Source: Segnochrobactrum spirostomi (GTDB taxonomy: Bacteria > Pseudomonadota > Alphaproteobacteria > Rhizobiales > Segnochrobactraceae). Taken from it: 64,000 nt of DNA. A program made the translations under genes and the position numbers. The notes beneath the pieces were generated by a model. The model was given only the letters and a program-made list of their open reading frames with translations. It was not told the origin of the DNA and did not search any database. The DNA is taken from NCBI RefSeq assembly GCF_009600605.1, contig NZ_VWNA01000001.1, forward strand, positions 2,652,501-2,716,500, given 5' to 3'. Position 1 is the first letter of the stretch, and the number at the start of each line of letters is the position of its first letter. This document shows, in pieces, positions 55,370-64,000 of the stretch.

Positions 55370-56566
55370 TCAGGCCTTCAGCGCCTCGACACCCGGCAGC
55401 GGCTTGCCCTCGAGCCATTCGAGGAAGGCACCGCCGGCGGTCGAGACGTAGGAGAACGCCCCCGCGACGCCGGCATGGTTGAGCGCGGCGACGGTGTCGC
55501 CGCCGCCGGCGACCGACAGGAGCGTGCCGGCGCGGGTGCGCTTCGCCGCCGCCTCGGCCGCCGCCACGGTGGCGGCGTCGAACGGCGTCAACTCGAACGC
55601 GCCGAGCGGCCCATTCCAGACCAGCGTCTTCGCCTTGTCCAGCGCCGCTTCGATCTCCTTCACCGTCGCCGGGCCGGCGTCGAGGATCATGGCGTCGGCC
55701 GGAACGGCGTTGACTTTGACCGTCTCGTGCCGGGCGTTGGCCGCGAACTCCCAGGCGACCACGCCGTCGCTCGGCAGCAGGATGCGGCAGCCGGCGGCGT
55801 CCGCGGCCTTCACGATCTTGCGCGCCGTATCGGCGAGGTCGTGCTCGCACAGCGACTTGCCGACATCGTGGCCCTGGGCGGCGAGGAAGGTGTTCGCCAT
55901 GCCGCCGCCGATGACGAGGACGTCGACCTTGGAAACCAGGTTCTCGAGGAGGTCGATCTTGGACGACACCTTGGCGCCGCCGACGATCGCGACCACCGGA
56001 CGGACCGGGGTGCCGAGCGCCTTGTCGAGCGCCTCGAGCTCGGCCTGCATGGTGCGGCCGGCAAAGGCGGGAAGGCGATGGGCGAGGCCCTCGGTCGAGG
56101 CGTGGGCGCGGTGCGCCGCCGAGAAGGCGTCGTTGACGTAAAGGTCGCCGTTCGCGGCGAGCGCATCGACGAAGGCGGGGTCGTTACCCTCTTCGCCGGC
56201 GTGGAAGCGGGTGTTCTCGAGCAGCAGCACGCCACCGTCGGCGAGGGCGGCGACCGCCTTCGTCACCGAGGGGCCGATGCAATCGTCGGCGAAGGCGACC
56301 GGCCGGCCGAGGATCGCGGCGAGCGCCGGCACCACGACGGCGAGCGACTGGGTGAGATCGCGCTTCGCCTTCGGACGCCCGAAATGGGCGAGCAGGATCA
56401 CCTTGGCGCCCTTGTCGGAGAGCTCGGTGATGGTCGGGGCGACCGCGCGGATGCGGGTGTCGTCGCTGACCGCGCCGTCCTTGACCGGCACATTGAGATC
56501 GACGCGCACGAGCACGCGCTTGCCGGCGGCGTCGGCGATGTCGTCGAGGGTGCGGAACTGAGCCAT
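55370..56566 (-). CDS. pgk: Phosphoglycerate kinase
   Basis: Interconverts 1,3-bisphosphoglycerate + ADP and 3-phosphoglycerate + ATP. 398 residues. N-terminal substrate-binding block [28 protein letters not shown] and the C-terminal nucleotide motifs WNGPLGAFE and [12 protein letters not shown] are intact. ATG 56566. Downstream in the order tkt-gap-pgk-fda on one strand, but the 200-base gap and strong terminator after gap suggest its own promoter. Confidence 0.96.
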   Translation of the reverse strand: MAQFRTLDDIADAAGKRVLVRVDLNVPVKDGAVSDDTRIRAVAPTITELSDKGAKVILLAHFGRPKAKRDLTQSLAVVVPALAAILGRPVAFADDCIGPSVTKAVAALADGGVLLLENTRFHAGEEGNDPAFVDALAANGDLYVNDAFSAAHRAHASTEGLAHRLPAFAGRTMQAELEALDKALGTPVRPVVAIVGGAKVSSKIDLLENLVSKVDVLVIGGGMANTFLAAQGHDVGKSLCEHDLADTARKIVKAADAAGCRILLPSDGVVAWEFAANARHETVKVNAVPADAMILDAGPATVKEIEAALDKAKTLVWNGPLGAFELTPFDAATVAAAEAAAKRTRAGTLLSVAGGGDTVAALNHAGVAGAFSYVSTAGGAFLEWLEGKPLPGVEALKA

Positions 56567-56726
56567 CGTTCGAATGTCCCGTTTGGGATGAGGATTCGGT
56601 CGGCGGACGCGGGTGGCGGCGACCGGGCGGGCGCGTCGCCCGCGGCGTCCCCGTTCAATGGCGCCGTTCGGCGGCGCTCTGGTTCCTGTCGCTTATCGCC
56701 GGAGATTTCCCGCGGCGGCCGGGACG

Positions 56727-56763
56727 AAAAGGGCGGGGAACCGATCGGCGCCCCGCCCTTTTT
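56727..56763 (-). terminator. Rho-independent terminator of gap
   Basis: GGGCGGGG and CCCCGCCC form an 8-base stem (12 including flanking A-T pairs) around a 12-base loop, with AAAA on one side and TTTTT on the other, so it can terminate on either strand. It lies 3 bases beyond the gap stop on the minus strand. Confidence 0.88.
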
Positions 56764-56766
56764 GCG

Positions 56767-57774
56767 TCAGATCAGCTTCGCGAGCGCGACCGAGGTGTCG
56801 CTCATGCGGTTCGAGAAGCCCCACTCGTTGTCGTACCAGGCCATGACGCGGACGAAGGTGCCGTCGAGCACCTTGGTCTGGTCGATGGCGAAGGTCGAGG
56901 AATGGGCGTCGTGGTTGAAGTCGATCGAGACGTTCGGCAGCGTGGTGTAGCCGAGGATGCCCTTGAGCGGGCCTTCGGCCGCCGCCTTCACGGCCGCGTT
57001 GATCTCGTCCTTCGTGGTGGCGCGCTTGGCCACGAACTTGAAGTCGATCACCGAGACGTTCGGGGTCGGCACGCGGATCGAGGTGCCGTCGAGCTTGCCG
57101 TTGAGCTCCGGCAGCACGAGGCCGACGGCCTTCGCCGCGCCGGTCGAGGTCGGGATCATCGACAGGGCCGCCGCGCGGGCGCGGTAGAGGTCCTTGTGCA
57201 TCTGATCGAGCGACGGCTGGTCGTTCGTGTAGGAGTGCACCGTCGTCATGAAGCCCTTCTCGATGCCGACGGCATCGTTGAGCACCTTGGCGACCGGGGC
57301 GAGGCAGTTCGTCGTGCACGAGGCGTTCGAGATGACCAGGTGATCCTTGGTCAGCTTGTCGTGGTTGACGCCGTAGACGACGGTGAGGTCGGCGCCGTCG
57401 GAGGGCGCCGAGACGATGACGCGGTGGGCGCCGGCGGTGAGGTGCGCGGCCGCCTTGTCGCGGGCGGTGAAGATGCCCGTGCACTCGAGCGCGATGTCGA
57501 CGCCGAGCTCCTTGTGGGGGAGCGTCGCCGGGTCCTTCACCGCGGTCACCTTGATCTTGCCGCGGCCGACATCGATCGTGTCGCCGTCCACCACGACCTC
57601 GTGGGGGAAGCGGCCGTGGACGGAATCGAAGCGCAGGAGATGCGCATTCGTCTCCACCGGGCCGAGATCGTTGATCGCCACCACCTCGATGTCGGTGCGG
57701 CCCGATTCAACGATCGCGCGCAGCACGTTACGCCCGATGCGGCCGAAGCCGTTGATCGCCACGCGAACAGCCAT
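56767..57774 (-). CDS. gap: Glyceraldehyde-3-phosphate dehydrogenase, type I
   Basis: NAD-dependent oxidation and phosphorylation of glyceraldehyde-3-phosphate. 335 residues. NAD motif INGFGRIGR (7-15), catalytic Cys in [29 protein letters not shown], and [12 protein letters not shown] near the end. ATG 57774. Downstream of tkt on the same strand with a 122-base spacer containing a GC stem-loop. Confidence 0.97.
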   Translation of the reverse strand: MAVRVAINGFGRIGRNVLRAIVESGRTDIEVVAINDLGPVETNAHLLRFDSVHGRFPHEVVVDGDTIDVGRGKIKVTAVKDPATLPHKELGVDIALECTGIFTARDKAAAHLTAGAHRVIVSAPSDGADLTVVYGVNHDKLTKDHLVISNASCTTNCLAPVAKVLNDAVGIEKGFMTTVHSYTNDQPSLDQMHKDLYRARAAALSMIPTSTGAAKAVGLVLPELNGKLDGTSIRVPTPNVSVIDFKFVAKRATTKDEINAAVKAAAEGPLKGILGYTTLPNVSIDFNHDAHSSTFAIDQTKVLDGTFVRVMAWYDNEWGFSNRMSDTSVALAKLI

Positions 57775-57860
57775 ATTGGATCTCCGTTCCCTGTCGCTTG
57801 AGGGCCGAAGGGTCGCATTGGGCTGCGGCGCCCCGGTCCGTTCCTACGGTCAAAGGCGAA

Positions 57861-57883
57861 GCCCGCGGTCAAGCCGCCGCGGG
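57861..57883 (-). terminator. Possible terminator or attenuator downstream of tkt
   Basis: GCCCGCGG and CCGCGGGC form an 8-base stem around a 7-8 base loop, about 15 bases past the tkt stop on the minus strand; the following sequence on that strand is TTCGCCTTTG, so the U tract is weak and read-through into gap is possible. Confidence 0.5.
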
Positions 57884-57896
57884 CTCCGTCGTCGGA

Positions 57897-59891
57897 TCAC
57901 AGTCCGAGTTTGGCGGCGCGGGCCTTCGCGGCGTCCGCAACCGCTTCGGCGGTGATGCCGAAATGCTTGTAGAGCACCTCGATCGGCGCGCTGGCGCCGA
58001 AGCTCGACATGCCGATGAAGGGGCCGTCGCCGATGAAGCGGTCCCAGCCCATGCGGATCGCGGCCTCGACCGCGACCTTCACCGGCGCGGTGCCGAGCAC
58101 CGAGGCCTTATACTCGTCCGACTGCTTCTCGAAGAGCTCGAACGAGGGCACCGAGACGATGCGGGTCGGCCAGCCGGCCTCGTCGAGCAACGCCTTGGCG
58201 GCGACCGCGATCGCGACCTCCGAACCGGTGGCGAAGATCGACACCTTCGCCTCGCCCGAGGCCGGACGGATCTCGTAGGCGCCGCGCGCCGACAGGTTCT
58301 CGTCCACGTGCTCGGTGCGCAGCGTCGGCAGGTTCTGCCGCGACAAAGCGAGCAGCGACGGACCGGTGCGGTGCTCGAGGGCGAGCTGCCAGGCTTCCGC
58401 GACCTCGACCGCGTCGGCCGGGCGCAGCACCAGCGTGTTCGGAATGGCGCGCAGCGAGGCGAGGTGCTCGACCGGCTGATGGGTCGGGCCGTCCTCACCG
58501 AGGCCGATGGAATCGTGGGTGAAGACGTGGATCACCCGGATGCCCATCAAGGCGGCGAGGCGGATCGACGGACGGCAATAATCCGAGAAGATCAGGAAGC
58601 CGCCCGAATAGGGGATCAACCCGCCGTGCAGCGCGATGCCGTTCATGGCGGCGGCCATGCCGTGCTCGCGAATGCCCCAGTTGACGAAGGTGCCGGAATA
58701 GTCGCCGGGCACCACGCCCTTCTGGCTCTTGGTGCGGGTCAGGTTCGAGTGGGTCAGGTCGGCGGAGCCGCCGATCATCTCGGGCACGACGGCGTTGACG
58801 ACCTCGAGCGCCATCTCGGACGACTTGCGGCTCGCGACGTTCGGCTTGTCGGCCGACAGGCGGGCCTTGTAGGCGCGGATCGCCTCGTCGAAGCCGGCCG
58901 GCAGGTCGCCGCGGATGCGGCGGTCGAACTCGGCGCGCTCGTCGGCGGGCAGGGCGCGGTAGCGACGCTCCCATTCCTTGCGGGCGTCGACCGAGCGCTG
59001 GCCGGCGGCGCGCCAAGCCTCGAGGATCTCGGCCGGCACCTCGAACGGACCGGCGGTCCAGCCGTAGGAGGCGCGGGCGGCGGCCACTTCCTCGGCCCCG
59101 AGCGGGGCGCCGTGGGCGGCCGCGGTGCCGGCCTTCTTCGGCGAGCCGAAGCCGATCACGGTGCGGCAGGCGATCAGGGTCGGCTTGCCGGTGGTCTCTG
59201 CCCACTCGATGGTCTTGAGGATCTCTGCGATGTCGTAGCCGTCGATCCGGGTCGCGGCCCAGCCGGCCGCCTCGAAGCGCTTCAGCGTATCGGTCGAGTC
59301 CGCGAGGCTCGTCGGTCCGTCGATCGAGATGTGGTTATCGTCGTAGAGGACGATCATCCGCGACAGGTTGAGATGGCCGGCGATCGAGATCGCCTCGTGG
59401 CTGATGCCTTCCATCAGGTCGCCGTCACCGCACAGCACGAAGGTGCGATGATCGATCAGGTCGCTGCCGAACTGGGCGTTCATGAGACGCTCGGCGAGCG
59501 CCATGCCGACGGCGGTCGCGATGCCCTGGCCGAGCGGACCCGTGGTCGTCTCGATGCCGGCGGCGTGGCCATATTCCGGGTGGCCGGCGGCGGCCGAGCC
59601 GAGCTGGCGGAAGTTCTCGATCGCCTCGAGCGTCATATCCTCGTAGCCGAGGAGAAAGAGCAGCGAATAGAGCAGCATCGAGCCGTGGCCGGCCGACAGC
59701 ACGAAGCGGTCGCGGTTCGGCCAGTGCGGGGCAGACGGATCGAACCGCAGCACCTGGGTGAACAGGGTGGTGGCGATGTCCGCCGTGCCCATCGGCAGGC
59801 CCGGATGCCCCGACTTCGCCTTCTCCACCGCATCGATGGAAAGCACACGGATGGCGTTGGCCATCTGGGTCTGCATCTTGAGGTCGATCAT
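57897..59891 (-). CDS. tkt: Transketolase
   Basis: Thiamine-diphosphate enzyme transferring two-carbon units in the pentose phosphate (and, if present, Calvin) cycle. 664 residues. [21 protein letters not shown] at the N-terminus, the ThDP motif [13 protein letters not shown]...YDDN (split: [23 protein letters not shown]), [17 protein letters not shown] and [21 protein letters not shown] 59891 was preferred over GTG 59921. Divergent from DUF4164-zapA. No rubisco or phosphoribulokinase in the window, so the Calvin cycle is not indicated. Confidence 0.97.
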   Translation of the reverse strand: MIDLKMQTQMANAIRVLSIDAVEKAKSGHPGLPMGTADIATTLFTQVLRFDPSAPHWPNRDRFVLSAGHGSMLLYSLLFLLGYEDMTLEAIENFRQLGSAAAGHPEYGHAAGIETTTGPLGQGIATAVGMALAERLMNAQFGSDLIDHRTFVLCGDGDLMEGISHEAISIAGHLNLSRMIVLYDDNHISIDGPTSLADSTDTLKRFEAAGWAATRIDGYDIAEILKTIEWAETTGKPTLIACRTVIGFGSPKKAGTAAAHGAPLGAEEVAAARASYGWTAGPFEVPAEILEAWRAAGQRSVDARKEWERRYRALPADERAEFDRRIRGDLPAGFDEAIRAYKARLSADKPNVASRKSSEMALEVVNAVVPEMIGGSADLTHSNLTRTKSQKGVVPGDYSGTFVNWGIREHGMAAAMNGIALHGGLIPYSGGFLIFSDYCRPSIRLAALMGIRVIHVFTHDSIGLGEDGPTHQPVEHLASLRAIPNTLVLRPADAVEVAEAWQLALEHRTGPSLLALSRQNLPTLRTEHVDENLSARGAYEIRPASGEAKVSIFATGSEVAIAVAAKALLDEAGWPTRIVSVPSFELFEKQSDEYKASVLGTAPVKVAVEAAIRMGWDRFIGDGPFIGMSSFGASAPIEVLYKHFGITAEAVADAAKARAAKLGL

Positions 59892-60240
59892 GGGTCCGCT
59901 CGCGACTTGGCCGCGCGGCACGGAGCAAGGCCCCAGGCGCGACGGCAGGTGGGGGAACAGAACGACCGCCAGTTAGGGCGCGCGGGGGAAATGACCGCGA
60001 CGCCGGGGGGCGGCCGACGGATTCGGCGCCTTGGACATAGCAGGTCGCCGAGGCGAGTCAACGCGCCGCGGCGGCACCTTGCCCCCGCCTAACCCCCGCG
60101 CCGGGCTCGCGTTCCACCCTCTTTACGGCCTGAGGAGCGCTCCGCAGCGAGCGCCCTCTCGACCGGGGAAACGACTAGCCCTAAGTTGACCAAAGAGAAT
60201 CAGCCCCACCTCGTGTGGCGGACAGCGCGGAAAGGTCGGG
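59892..60240. promoter_or_regulatory. 349-base divergent region with candidate tkt promoter (60035-60062, minus strand)
   Basis: On the minus strand GTTGAC (60057-60062), a 16-base spacer and CTATGT (60035-60040) approximate the alphaproteobacterial CTTGAC-N17-CTATAT promoter and would give a tkt leader of about 135 bases. Toward DUF4164, GGAAAGG serves as ribosome binding site. No gene or small RNA recognised. Confidence 0.5.
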
Positions 60241-60522
60241 ATGGGGGATAGGCCGAGCATCGATGCCAGCCTCGCCCGGTTGCTGGCGGTGATCGATCGC
60301 CTCGAGGCCGTCGCCGAGCGGCGCGGTCAGAGCGATCGCGCGTCGAGCGTCCTGGAAGACGAGCTGCACCGGCTCGAGGACGACCGTTCGCGCCTCGCCC
60401 AGACGCTCGATCAGGCGGAAGCCCGCTCGGCGCGGCTCGAGGAGACGAACCGCGAGGTGTCGCGCCGTCTGGTCGCGGCGATGGAGTCGATCCGCGGCGT
60501 GCTGGAGCGCCACGGCGGCTGA
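60241..60522 (+). CDS. DUF4164 family coiled-coil protein
   Basis: 93 residues, almost entirely helical with Leu/Arg/Glu heptads (LEDELHRLEDDRSRLAQTLDQAE), ending VLERHGG. DUF4164 is an alphaproteobacterial family of unknown function often found directly before zapA, as here (78 bases). It may work with ZapA or the divisome, by context only. ATG 60241 preceded by GGAAAGG. Confidence 0.88.
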   Translation: MGDRPSIDASLARLLAVIDRLEAVAERRGQSDRASSVLEDELHRLEDDRSRLAQTLDQAEARSARLEETNREVSRRLVAAMESIRGVLERHGG

Positions 60523-60600
60523 GCGGCCTGGCGTCCCCCGCGCGTCCCTCGGGATGTGCGAACCGTGCCGTGCCCTTGAAAGGACCCGCAGTAGAGACCC

Positions 60601-60969
60601 ATGGCCCAGGTCAACGTCAGCATCAACGGTCGCAATTACCGCATGGCCTGCGACGACGGCGAGGAGGAACGCCTCCTCGCCCTCGGGCGGCGGTTCGACG
60701 AGTGCATCCAGCAATTGCGCGGCGGCTTCGGCGAGATCGGCGATCAGCGGCTCACCGTGATGGCCGGGGTGATGATGGCCGACCGCCTCAACGAGGCGGA
60801 GGCGACCATCAAGGCGCTCCAGGCCGAAGTCGCGGGCTTGCGCGATTCCCGCGCGGCGATCGCGACCCGCGCCGACGAGGTCGAAGCCTCGATGGCCCAG
60901 AAGATCGATCAGGTCGCCGAGCGGCTCGAAGCGCTCGCCAACGTGCTGGTGCCGCAGAGCCTCTCCTGA
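60601..60969 (+). CDS. zapA: Cell division protein ZapA
   Basis: 122 residues; promotes FtsZ protofilament bundling at mid-cell. N-terminal ZapA domain (MAQVNVSINGRNYRMACDDGEEE, GRRFDECIQQLRGGFGEIGDQRL) and a C-terminal coiled coil (about 70-115). ATG 60601 after AAAGGA. In many proteobacteria 6S RNA and a 5-formyl-THF cyclo-ligase gene follow; here a minus-strand gene ends 12 bases after the stop, so there is no room for 6S RNA. Confidence 0.93.
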   Translation: MAQVNVSINGRNYRMACDDGEEERLLALGRRFDECIQQLRGGFGEIGDQRLTVMAGVMMADRLNEAEATIKALQAEVAGLRDSRAAIATRADEVEASMAQKIDQVAERLEALANVLVPQSLS

Positions 60970-60981
60970 GGCCGCGGCGGC

Positions 60982-61278
60982 TCAATCCGTTTCTTCATTG
61001 CCGGAAAGACCGAAGCCCCGCAGCGCGGCGGCGAGCGTCGCCTGCTGCCGGTGCACCCGGTTGACGGGGCGCACCGCCGGCGTCGTCCAGCCGCGCACTC
61101 GCTCGGCGGCGGCCGGGGTCAGATCGCCGCTCGCCGCGAGCGCGGCACCCAAGGCGCGGATCGCCATCCGGTCGAGTTCCAGCGCCGCGCGATCGCGATC
61201 CTCCCCCGGCGGCAGCGCGGCGAGCGCATTGCGGCGGGCGATGATCGCGTCGAAACTCGGCTCGAGGTTCTTCGGCAT
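60982..61278 (-). CDS. Conserved-looking small hypothetical protein
   Basis: About 98 residues from ATG 61278: MPKNLEPSFDAIIARRNALAALPPGEDRDRAALELDRMA... (helical, Ala/Arg-rich, one WTTPAVRP segment). Not recognised. It has a coding-like composition, and its end abuts zapA by convergence (12 bases). No ribosome binding site stands out; GTG 61308 is an alternative start. It could be an alphaproteobacterium-specific protein; confidence is limited because GC-rich shadows are common here. Confidence 0.5.
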   Translation of the reverse strand: MPKNLEPSFDAIIARRNALAALPPGEDRDRAALELDRMAIRALGAALAASGDLTPAAAERVRGWTTPAVRPVNRVHRQQATLAAALRGFGLSGNEETD

Positions 61279-61615
61279 CGGGGTCCGTGGAGGGGCGTCC
61301 GGCGGCACCGGGTACGCCCCTCAGGCTTGGTCGTTGAAACGGCGGTGGACGGCACGTCACGCAGACGCGCAGGGGGCCGGCACGACCGCGCGAGCCTCGA
61401 TGTCGCACCCCCGGCGCGGCCGCTCAAGAGGTGGTTTTCGGCGGGCGGCGCGGCGAGCGCGGGGATAACGTGGATAGCGTGGATAAGTGAGCCGCGTGAG
61501 GCGCCCGCGCGCGGCGAACCGCAACGGTGGCCGGAGCGGCGCGGCCCGGACGAGTTCCCTGTCGACGGCCCTTCGTCTCTCCGTGACCGCCGCGTCCCGC
61601 GGTCCCGAGCGAACC
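61279..61615. repeat. 337-base gap with 9-base GTGGATA tandem repeats (61461-61487)
   Basis: No gene recognised. Three successive 9-base units (GGGGATAAC, GTGGATAGC, GTGGATAAG) occur at about 61461-61487. The last two differ from the DnaA box TGTGGATAA at its first base (CGTGGATAA) or at first and last bases, so this may be a weak DnaA-like cluster. The rest is GC-rich without clear structure. Confidence 0.5.
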
Positions 61616-61807
61616 CTAGCGCCGGAACAGCGCGTTCGCAGCATCCTCGACGCTGCGCCTTCCCGCGATCGCCGCCTCGACGCGGGCGATCTCGGCCCTG
61701 AGGCGTTCGACCCGGCCTTCGAGCTCGGCGACGGAGAGGCGCGACAGATCCTCCCCCAGCGTCTCGGTGGTGGGCTTCGGCCGCGGGGCCAGCTCGTCGT
61801 CGCGCAT
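61616..61807 (-). CDS. DUF1192 family small protein
   Basis: 63 residues: MRDDELAPRPKP, then LSRLSVAELEGRVERLRAEIARVEAAIAGR, a short coiled coil, ending AANALFRR. DUF1192 is a family of small alphaproteobacterial proteins of unknown function. ATG 61807; divergent from the quinone oxidoreductase gene with a 204-base spacer. Confidence 0.88.
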   Translation of the reverse strand: MRDDELAPRPKPTTETLGEDLSRLSVAELEGRVERLRAEIARVEAAIAGRRSVEDAANALFRR

Positions 61808-62011
61808 CGGGGCTCGCTTCCTCGGTTGACCAGGATCAGTGTAGGCGAAGCGGGCGCGTTCACAAGATCGGGCGCGTCGCCGCCCGCCCTGTCGGGGCGT
61901 GCCGCCCGGACGTAAAGTCGGGCGCAGGATCGGCGGCAGATCGATCGGGTCCCGCGCCGCGTGCCGCGGCCGGGACGGGCGTCCGCGAGGACGCGGCAGG
62001 GAGGACACATC

Positions 62012-63067
62012 ATGACCAGCGCTTCCGCGTCCGATGCGGCGCACGACACCGTGCTCGATCCGGCCCCGCTCGCCGTCGGCGGCACCATGCGGGTCGTCGG
62101 CTGTCCCCGGCCGGGCGGTCCCGAGGCGCTGATCCTGGAGCGCCGGCCGCTGCCCCGTCCGGGGCCGCGCGAAGTCCTCGTCCGCGTCCGGGCCGCGGGC
62201 GTCAACCGGCCTGACGTCAGCCAGCGCCGCGGCGGCTATCCGCCGCCGAAGGGCGTCACCGACATTCCGGGGCTCGAGATCGCCGGCGAGGTGGTCGCGC
62301 TGGGGCTCGAGGCGGAGCGCTGGCGGATCGGCGATCGGGTGACGGCGCTCGTGCCCGGCGGCGGCTATGCGGAATATTGTCCCGTTGATTGGTCGAATGC
62401 CCTGCCGGTGCCGAACGGGCTCTCCTTCATCGAGGCGGCGGCGCTGCCAGAAACCTTCTTCACCGTGTGGACCAACGTGTTCGATCGCGGCCGGCTCGCG
62501 GCGGGCGAAGTCCTTCTCGTCCACGGCGGCACCTCGGGCATCGGCACCGCCGCGATCATGCTCGGCACGGCGTTCGGCGCCCGGGTGATCGCGACCGCCG
62601 GCTCGCCGGAGAAGTGCAAGGCCTGCCGCGATCTCGGGGCCGACCTCGCGATCGATTATCACAAGAGCGATTTCGTCGAGGTGGTGAAGGAAGCGACCGG
62701 CGGGCACGGCGCCGACGTCATCCTCGACATGGTCGGCGGCTCCTATGTGGAGCGCAATTGGCAGGCGGCGGCGGTCGAGGGGCGCATCCTCCAGATCGCC
62801 AATCTCGGCGGCGCCGCGAGCCAGCTCGACTTCACCCGGCTGATGGTGAAGCGCCTCACCCACACCGGTTCGACGCTGCGCCCCCGCGACGTCGCCTTCA
62901 AGGCGGCGATCGCCCGGGCCCTGGAGGAGAAGGTGTGGCCGCTGATCGAGGCCGGCACCATCCGCCCCGTCATCCACAAGACCTTCCCCCTGACCGACGC
63001 CTGCGCCGCCCACGGCCTGATGGAGACCTCCACCCACATCGGCAAGATCATGCTGGAGGTGGGGTGA
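62012..63067 (+). CDS. NAD(P)H-quinone oxidoreductase, zinc-independent MDR family (Qor/PIG3-like)
   Basis: 351 residues of the medium-chain dehydrogenase/reductase family. GroES-like N-terminal domain (VRVRAAGVNRPDVSQRRGGYPPPKGV), Rossmann domain with LVHGGTSGIGTAAI, and C-terminal blocks ILDMVGGSYVERNWQ and TGSTLRPR. PIG3-type quinone reductases share NRPDxxQRxGxYPPP. No zinc ligands, so not an alcohol dehydrogenase. The N-terminus is about 20 residues longer than typical. ATG 62012 follows GGGAGGA. Confidence 0.9.
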   Translation: MTSASASDAAHDTVLDPAPLAVGGTMRVVGCPRPGGPEALILERRPLPRPGPREVLVRVRAAGVNRPDVSQRRGGYPPPKGVTDIPGLEIAGEVVALGLEAERWRIGDRVTALVPGGGYAEYCPVDWSNALPVPNGLSFIEAAALPETFFTVWTNVFDRGRLAAGEVLLVHGGTSGIGTAAIMLGTAFGARVIATAGSPEKCKACRDLGADLAIDYHKSDFVEVVKEATGGHGADVILDMVGGSYVERNWQAAAVEGRILQIANLGGAASQLDFTRLMVKRLTHTGSTLRPRDVAFKAAIARALEEKVWPLIEAGTIRPVIHKTFPLTDACAAHGLMETSTHIGKIMLEVG

Positions 63068-63185
63068 GGCAATAGACAGGCATCTGCGCTGGTCGACTGG
63101 CGCGCGCCGATGATGAGCGGCAGATCGCTTGGCCTTTGACTTAGCCGGCAATCGAGACGCCGCGCATTTCCGCCCACCTTCCCGT

Positions 63186-63214
63186 TTGCCACCGGCCGCG
63201 GGGGCGCCTATAAT
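63186..63214 (+). promoter_or_regulatory. Sigma-70-type promoter upstream of trcR
   Basis: TTGCCA (63186-63191), a 17-base spacer, then TATAAT (63209-63214), an almost ideal housekeeping promoter, 86 bases before the ATG. Confidence 0.7.
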
Positions 63215-63299
63215 AAGCGTCTTCCCCATACGATCGGCGTTCGGAGAAGGGCTCTGGCGGAGGATATCCGTCGGGCGCGTACCAGGAGGATTTTGACCG

Positions 63300-64000
63300 A
63301 TGGCAGCCACCGCGCCGCTGATGCCCAAGGCGACCGCCGTTTGGCTCGTCGAGAACACCGCACTCTCGTTCGAGCAGATCGCCGCGTTCTGCAAGCTGCA
63401 CCCCCTCGAGGTGAAGGCGATCGCCGATGGCGAGGCCGCACAGGGGATCAAGGGTCTCGACCCGATCCTGACCGGCCAGCTCACCCGTGAGGAGATCGAT
63501 CGCGCCCAGAACGATCGCGCCCACCGCCTCCGCCTCGCCGACCCGAAGGTGCGTGTGCCGGAGAGCCGTCGCCGCGGGCCGCGCTACACCCCGGTTTCCA
63601 AGCGCCAGGATCGTCCGAACGCGATCCTCTGGCTGCTGCGCAACCATCCGGAACTGAAAGACGCGCAGATCATGCGCCTCGTCGGCACCACCAAGTCGAC
63701 GATCGCCTCGATCCGCGAGCGCACCCACTGGAACGCGCAGCACCTGACCCCGATGGATCCGGTGACGCTCGGCCTGTGCAGCCAGATCGAACTCGATCTC
63801 GAGGTCGAGAAGGGCTCCAAGGGGGCGCCGCGCCGCGAGGAGGACGAAGGCCTTGGCACGCTCCTTCCCGTCGAGGAGACGACGGCGCCGGAAGTCCTGT
63901 CCAGCCTCAGCCGCCCGACCCCCGTCTCGTCGCGCAACGAGGAAGAGATCGACGCGGAGGCCGTGTTCGCCAAGCTGAACGCCATGAAGCGTGCGCCGAG
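63300..64000 (+). CDS. trcR: DUF1013 family cell-cycle transcriptional regulator TrcR (3' end outside window)
   Basis: At least 233 residues from ATG 63300 (AGGAGG upstream), running off the end of the window. N-terminal helix-turn-helix-like segment VWLVENTALSFEQIAAFCKLHPLEVKAIADG and a second one at NAILWLLRNHPELKDAQIMRLVGTTKSTIASIRERTHWN are the DUF1013 hallmarks. In Caulobacter and relatives TrcR is a conserved, probably essential cell-cycle regulator. Nearby zapA is consistent with a growth/division context, though not operonic. The visible end, AVFAKLNAMKRAP, is close to where family members stop. Confidence 0.93.
   Translation, partial: MAATAPLMPKATAVWLVENTALSFEQIAAFCKLHPLEVKAIADGEAAQGIKGLDPILTGQLTREEIDRAQNDRAHRLRLADPKVRVPESRRRGPRYTPVSKRQDRPNAILWLLRNHPELKDAQIMRLVGTTKSTIASIRERTHWNAQHLTPMDPVTLGLCSQIELDLEVEKGSKGAPRREEDEGLGTLLPVEETTAPEVLSSLSRPTPVSSRNEEEIDAEAVFAKLNAMKRAP

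Noticed and set aside
53378-56950. Plus-strand open frame of 1190 codons across the ThiE-like, fda and pgk genes
   Set aside because: Antisense shadow of three well-supported genes; no domain signal and no ribosome binding site.
60970-60981. 6S RNA expected after zapA
   Set aside because: Only 12 bases separate zapA from the convergent gene, so there is no space for it here.

Overview
The window is a very GC-rich (roughly 70% by eye), densely packed chromosomal segment of an alphaproteobacterium, most likely a member of the Hyphomicrobiales (Rhizobiales). The evidence is the gene set: a DUF1013/TrcR-type cell-cycle regulator, small DUF1192 and DUF4164 proteins, PhaR-PhaA-PhaB, a tkt-gap-pgk-fda block next to zapA, and ccmA divergent from acnA. 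No rRNA, tRNA, prophage, transposase or CRISPR array was seen. I cannot name the genus from sequence alone.

Layout. 1-7.4 kb: 3' end of a CysA-type ATPase, a GATase, a TerB-like protein, an Hsp70-like protein, a histidine-rich CobW GTPase with a WD40 partner, a DUF2937 protein and a histidine-rich Zur regulator. 7.7-22 kb: 3-hydroxybutyrate dehydrogenase, a histidine-tailed EamA transporter, an SMP-30 lactonase, YkvA, formate-THF ligase, MarR, EamA, a 2-hydroxyacid dehydrogenase, a BadF-type sugar kinase, a cupin, an HCCA-isomerase-like protein, a Rieske oxygenase, LysR and aspartate-semialdehyde dehydrogenase. 22.5-36 kb: ClC channel, MHS transporter, phytase-like esterase, beta-carbonic anhydrase, MntH, CcmB/CcmA and aconitase. 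36-45 kb: ParDE, acetyl-CoA synthetase, an orphan VapB-like antitoxin, an ETF-beta methyltransferase homologue with an EVE protein, YciI, GlcG/HbpS, then PhaR divergent from phaA-phaB, and a YddG-like exporter. 45-50 kb: L31, an ABC exporter, a SnoaL-like protein, and an OmpA/MotA-type pair. 50.2-50.9 kb: a short AT-richer islet holding a small peptide gene with a double-glycine leader. 50.9-64 kb: suhB-like, Sel1, ThiE-like, fda, pgk, gap and tkt genes, then DUF4164-zapA, DUF1192, a quinone oxidoreductase and the start of trcR.

Central metabolism runs through the window: lower glycolysis/pentose phosphate (tkt, gap, pgk, fda), TCA entry (acs, acnA) and the PHB cycle (phaA, phaB, phaR, bdhA). 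A second thread is transition-metal handling: Zur, CobW, histidine-tailed transporter, histidine-rich cupin and MntH. Several spacers carry paired palindromic GC-rich repeats of at least three families.

The items I consider most worth a second look are the orphan double-glycine-leader peptide at 50486-50722 with palindromes in its promoter region, the apparent frameshift in a G6 run at the ccmA/ccmB junction, the operator-like palindrome in the acnA promoter region, the ThiE-like protein whose usual active-site motifs look degraded, and the non-flagellar MotA/OmpA pair.
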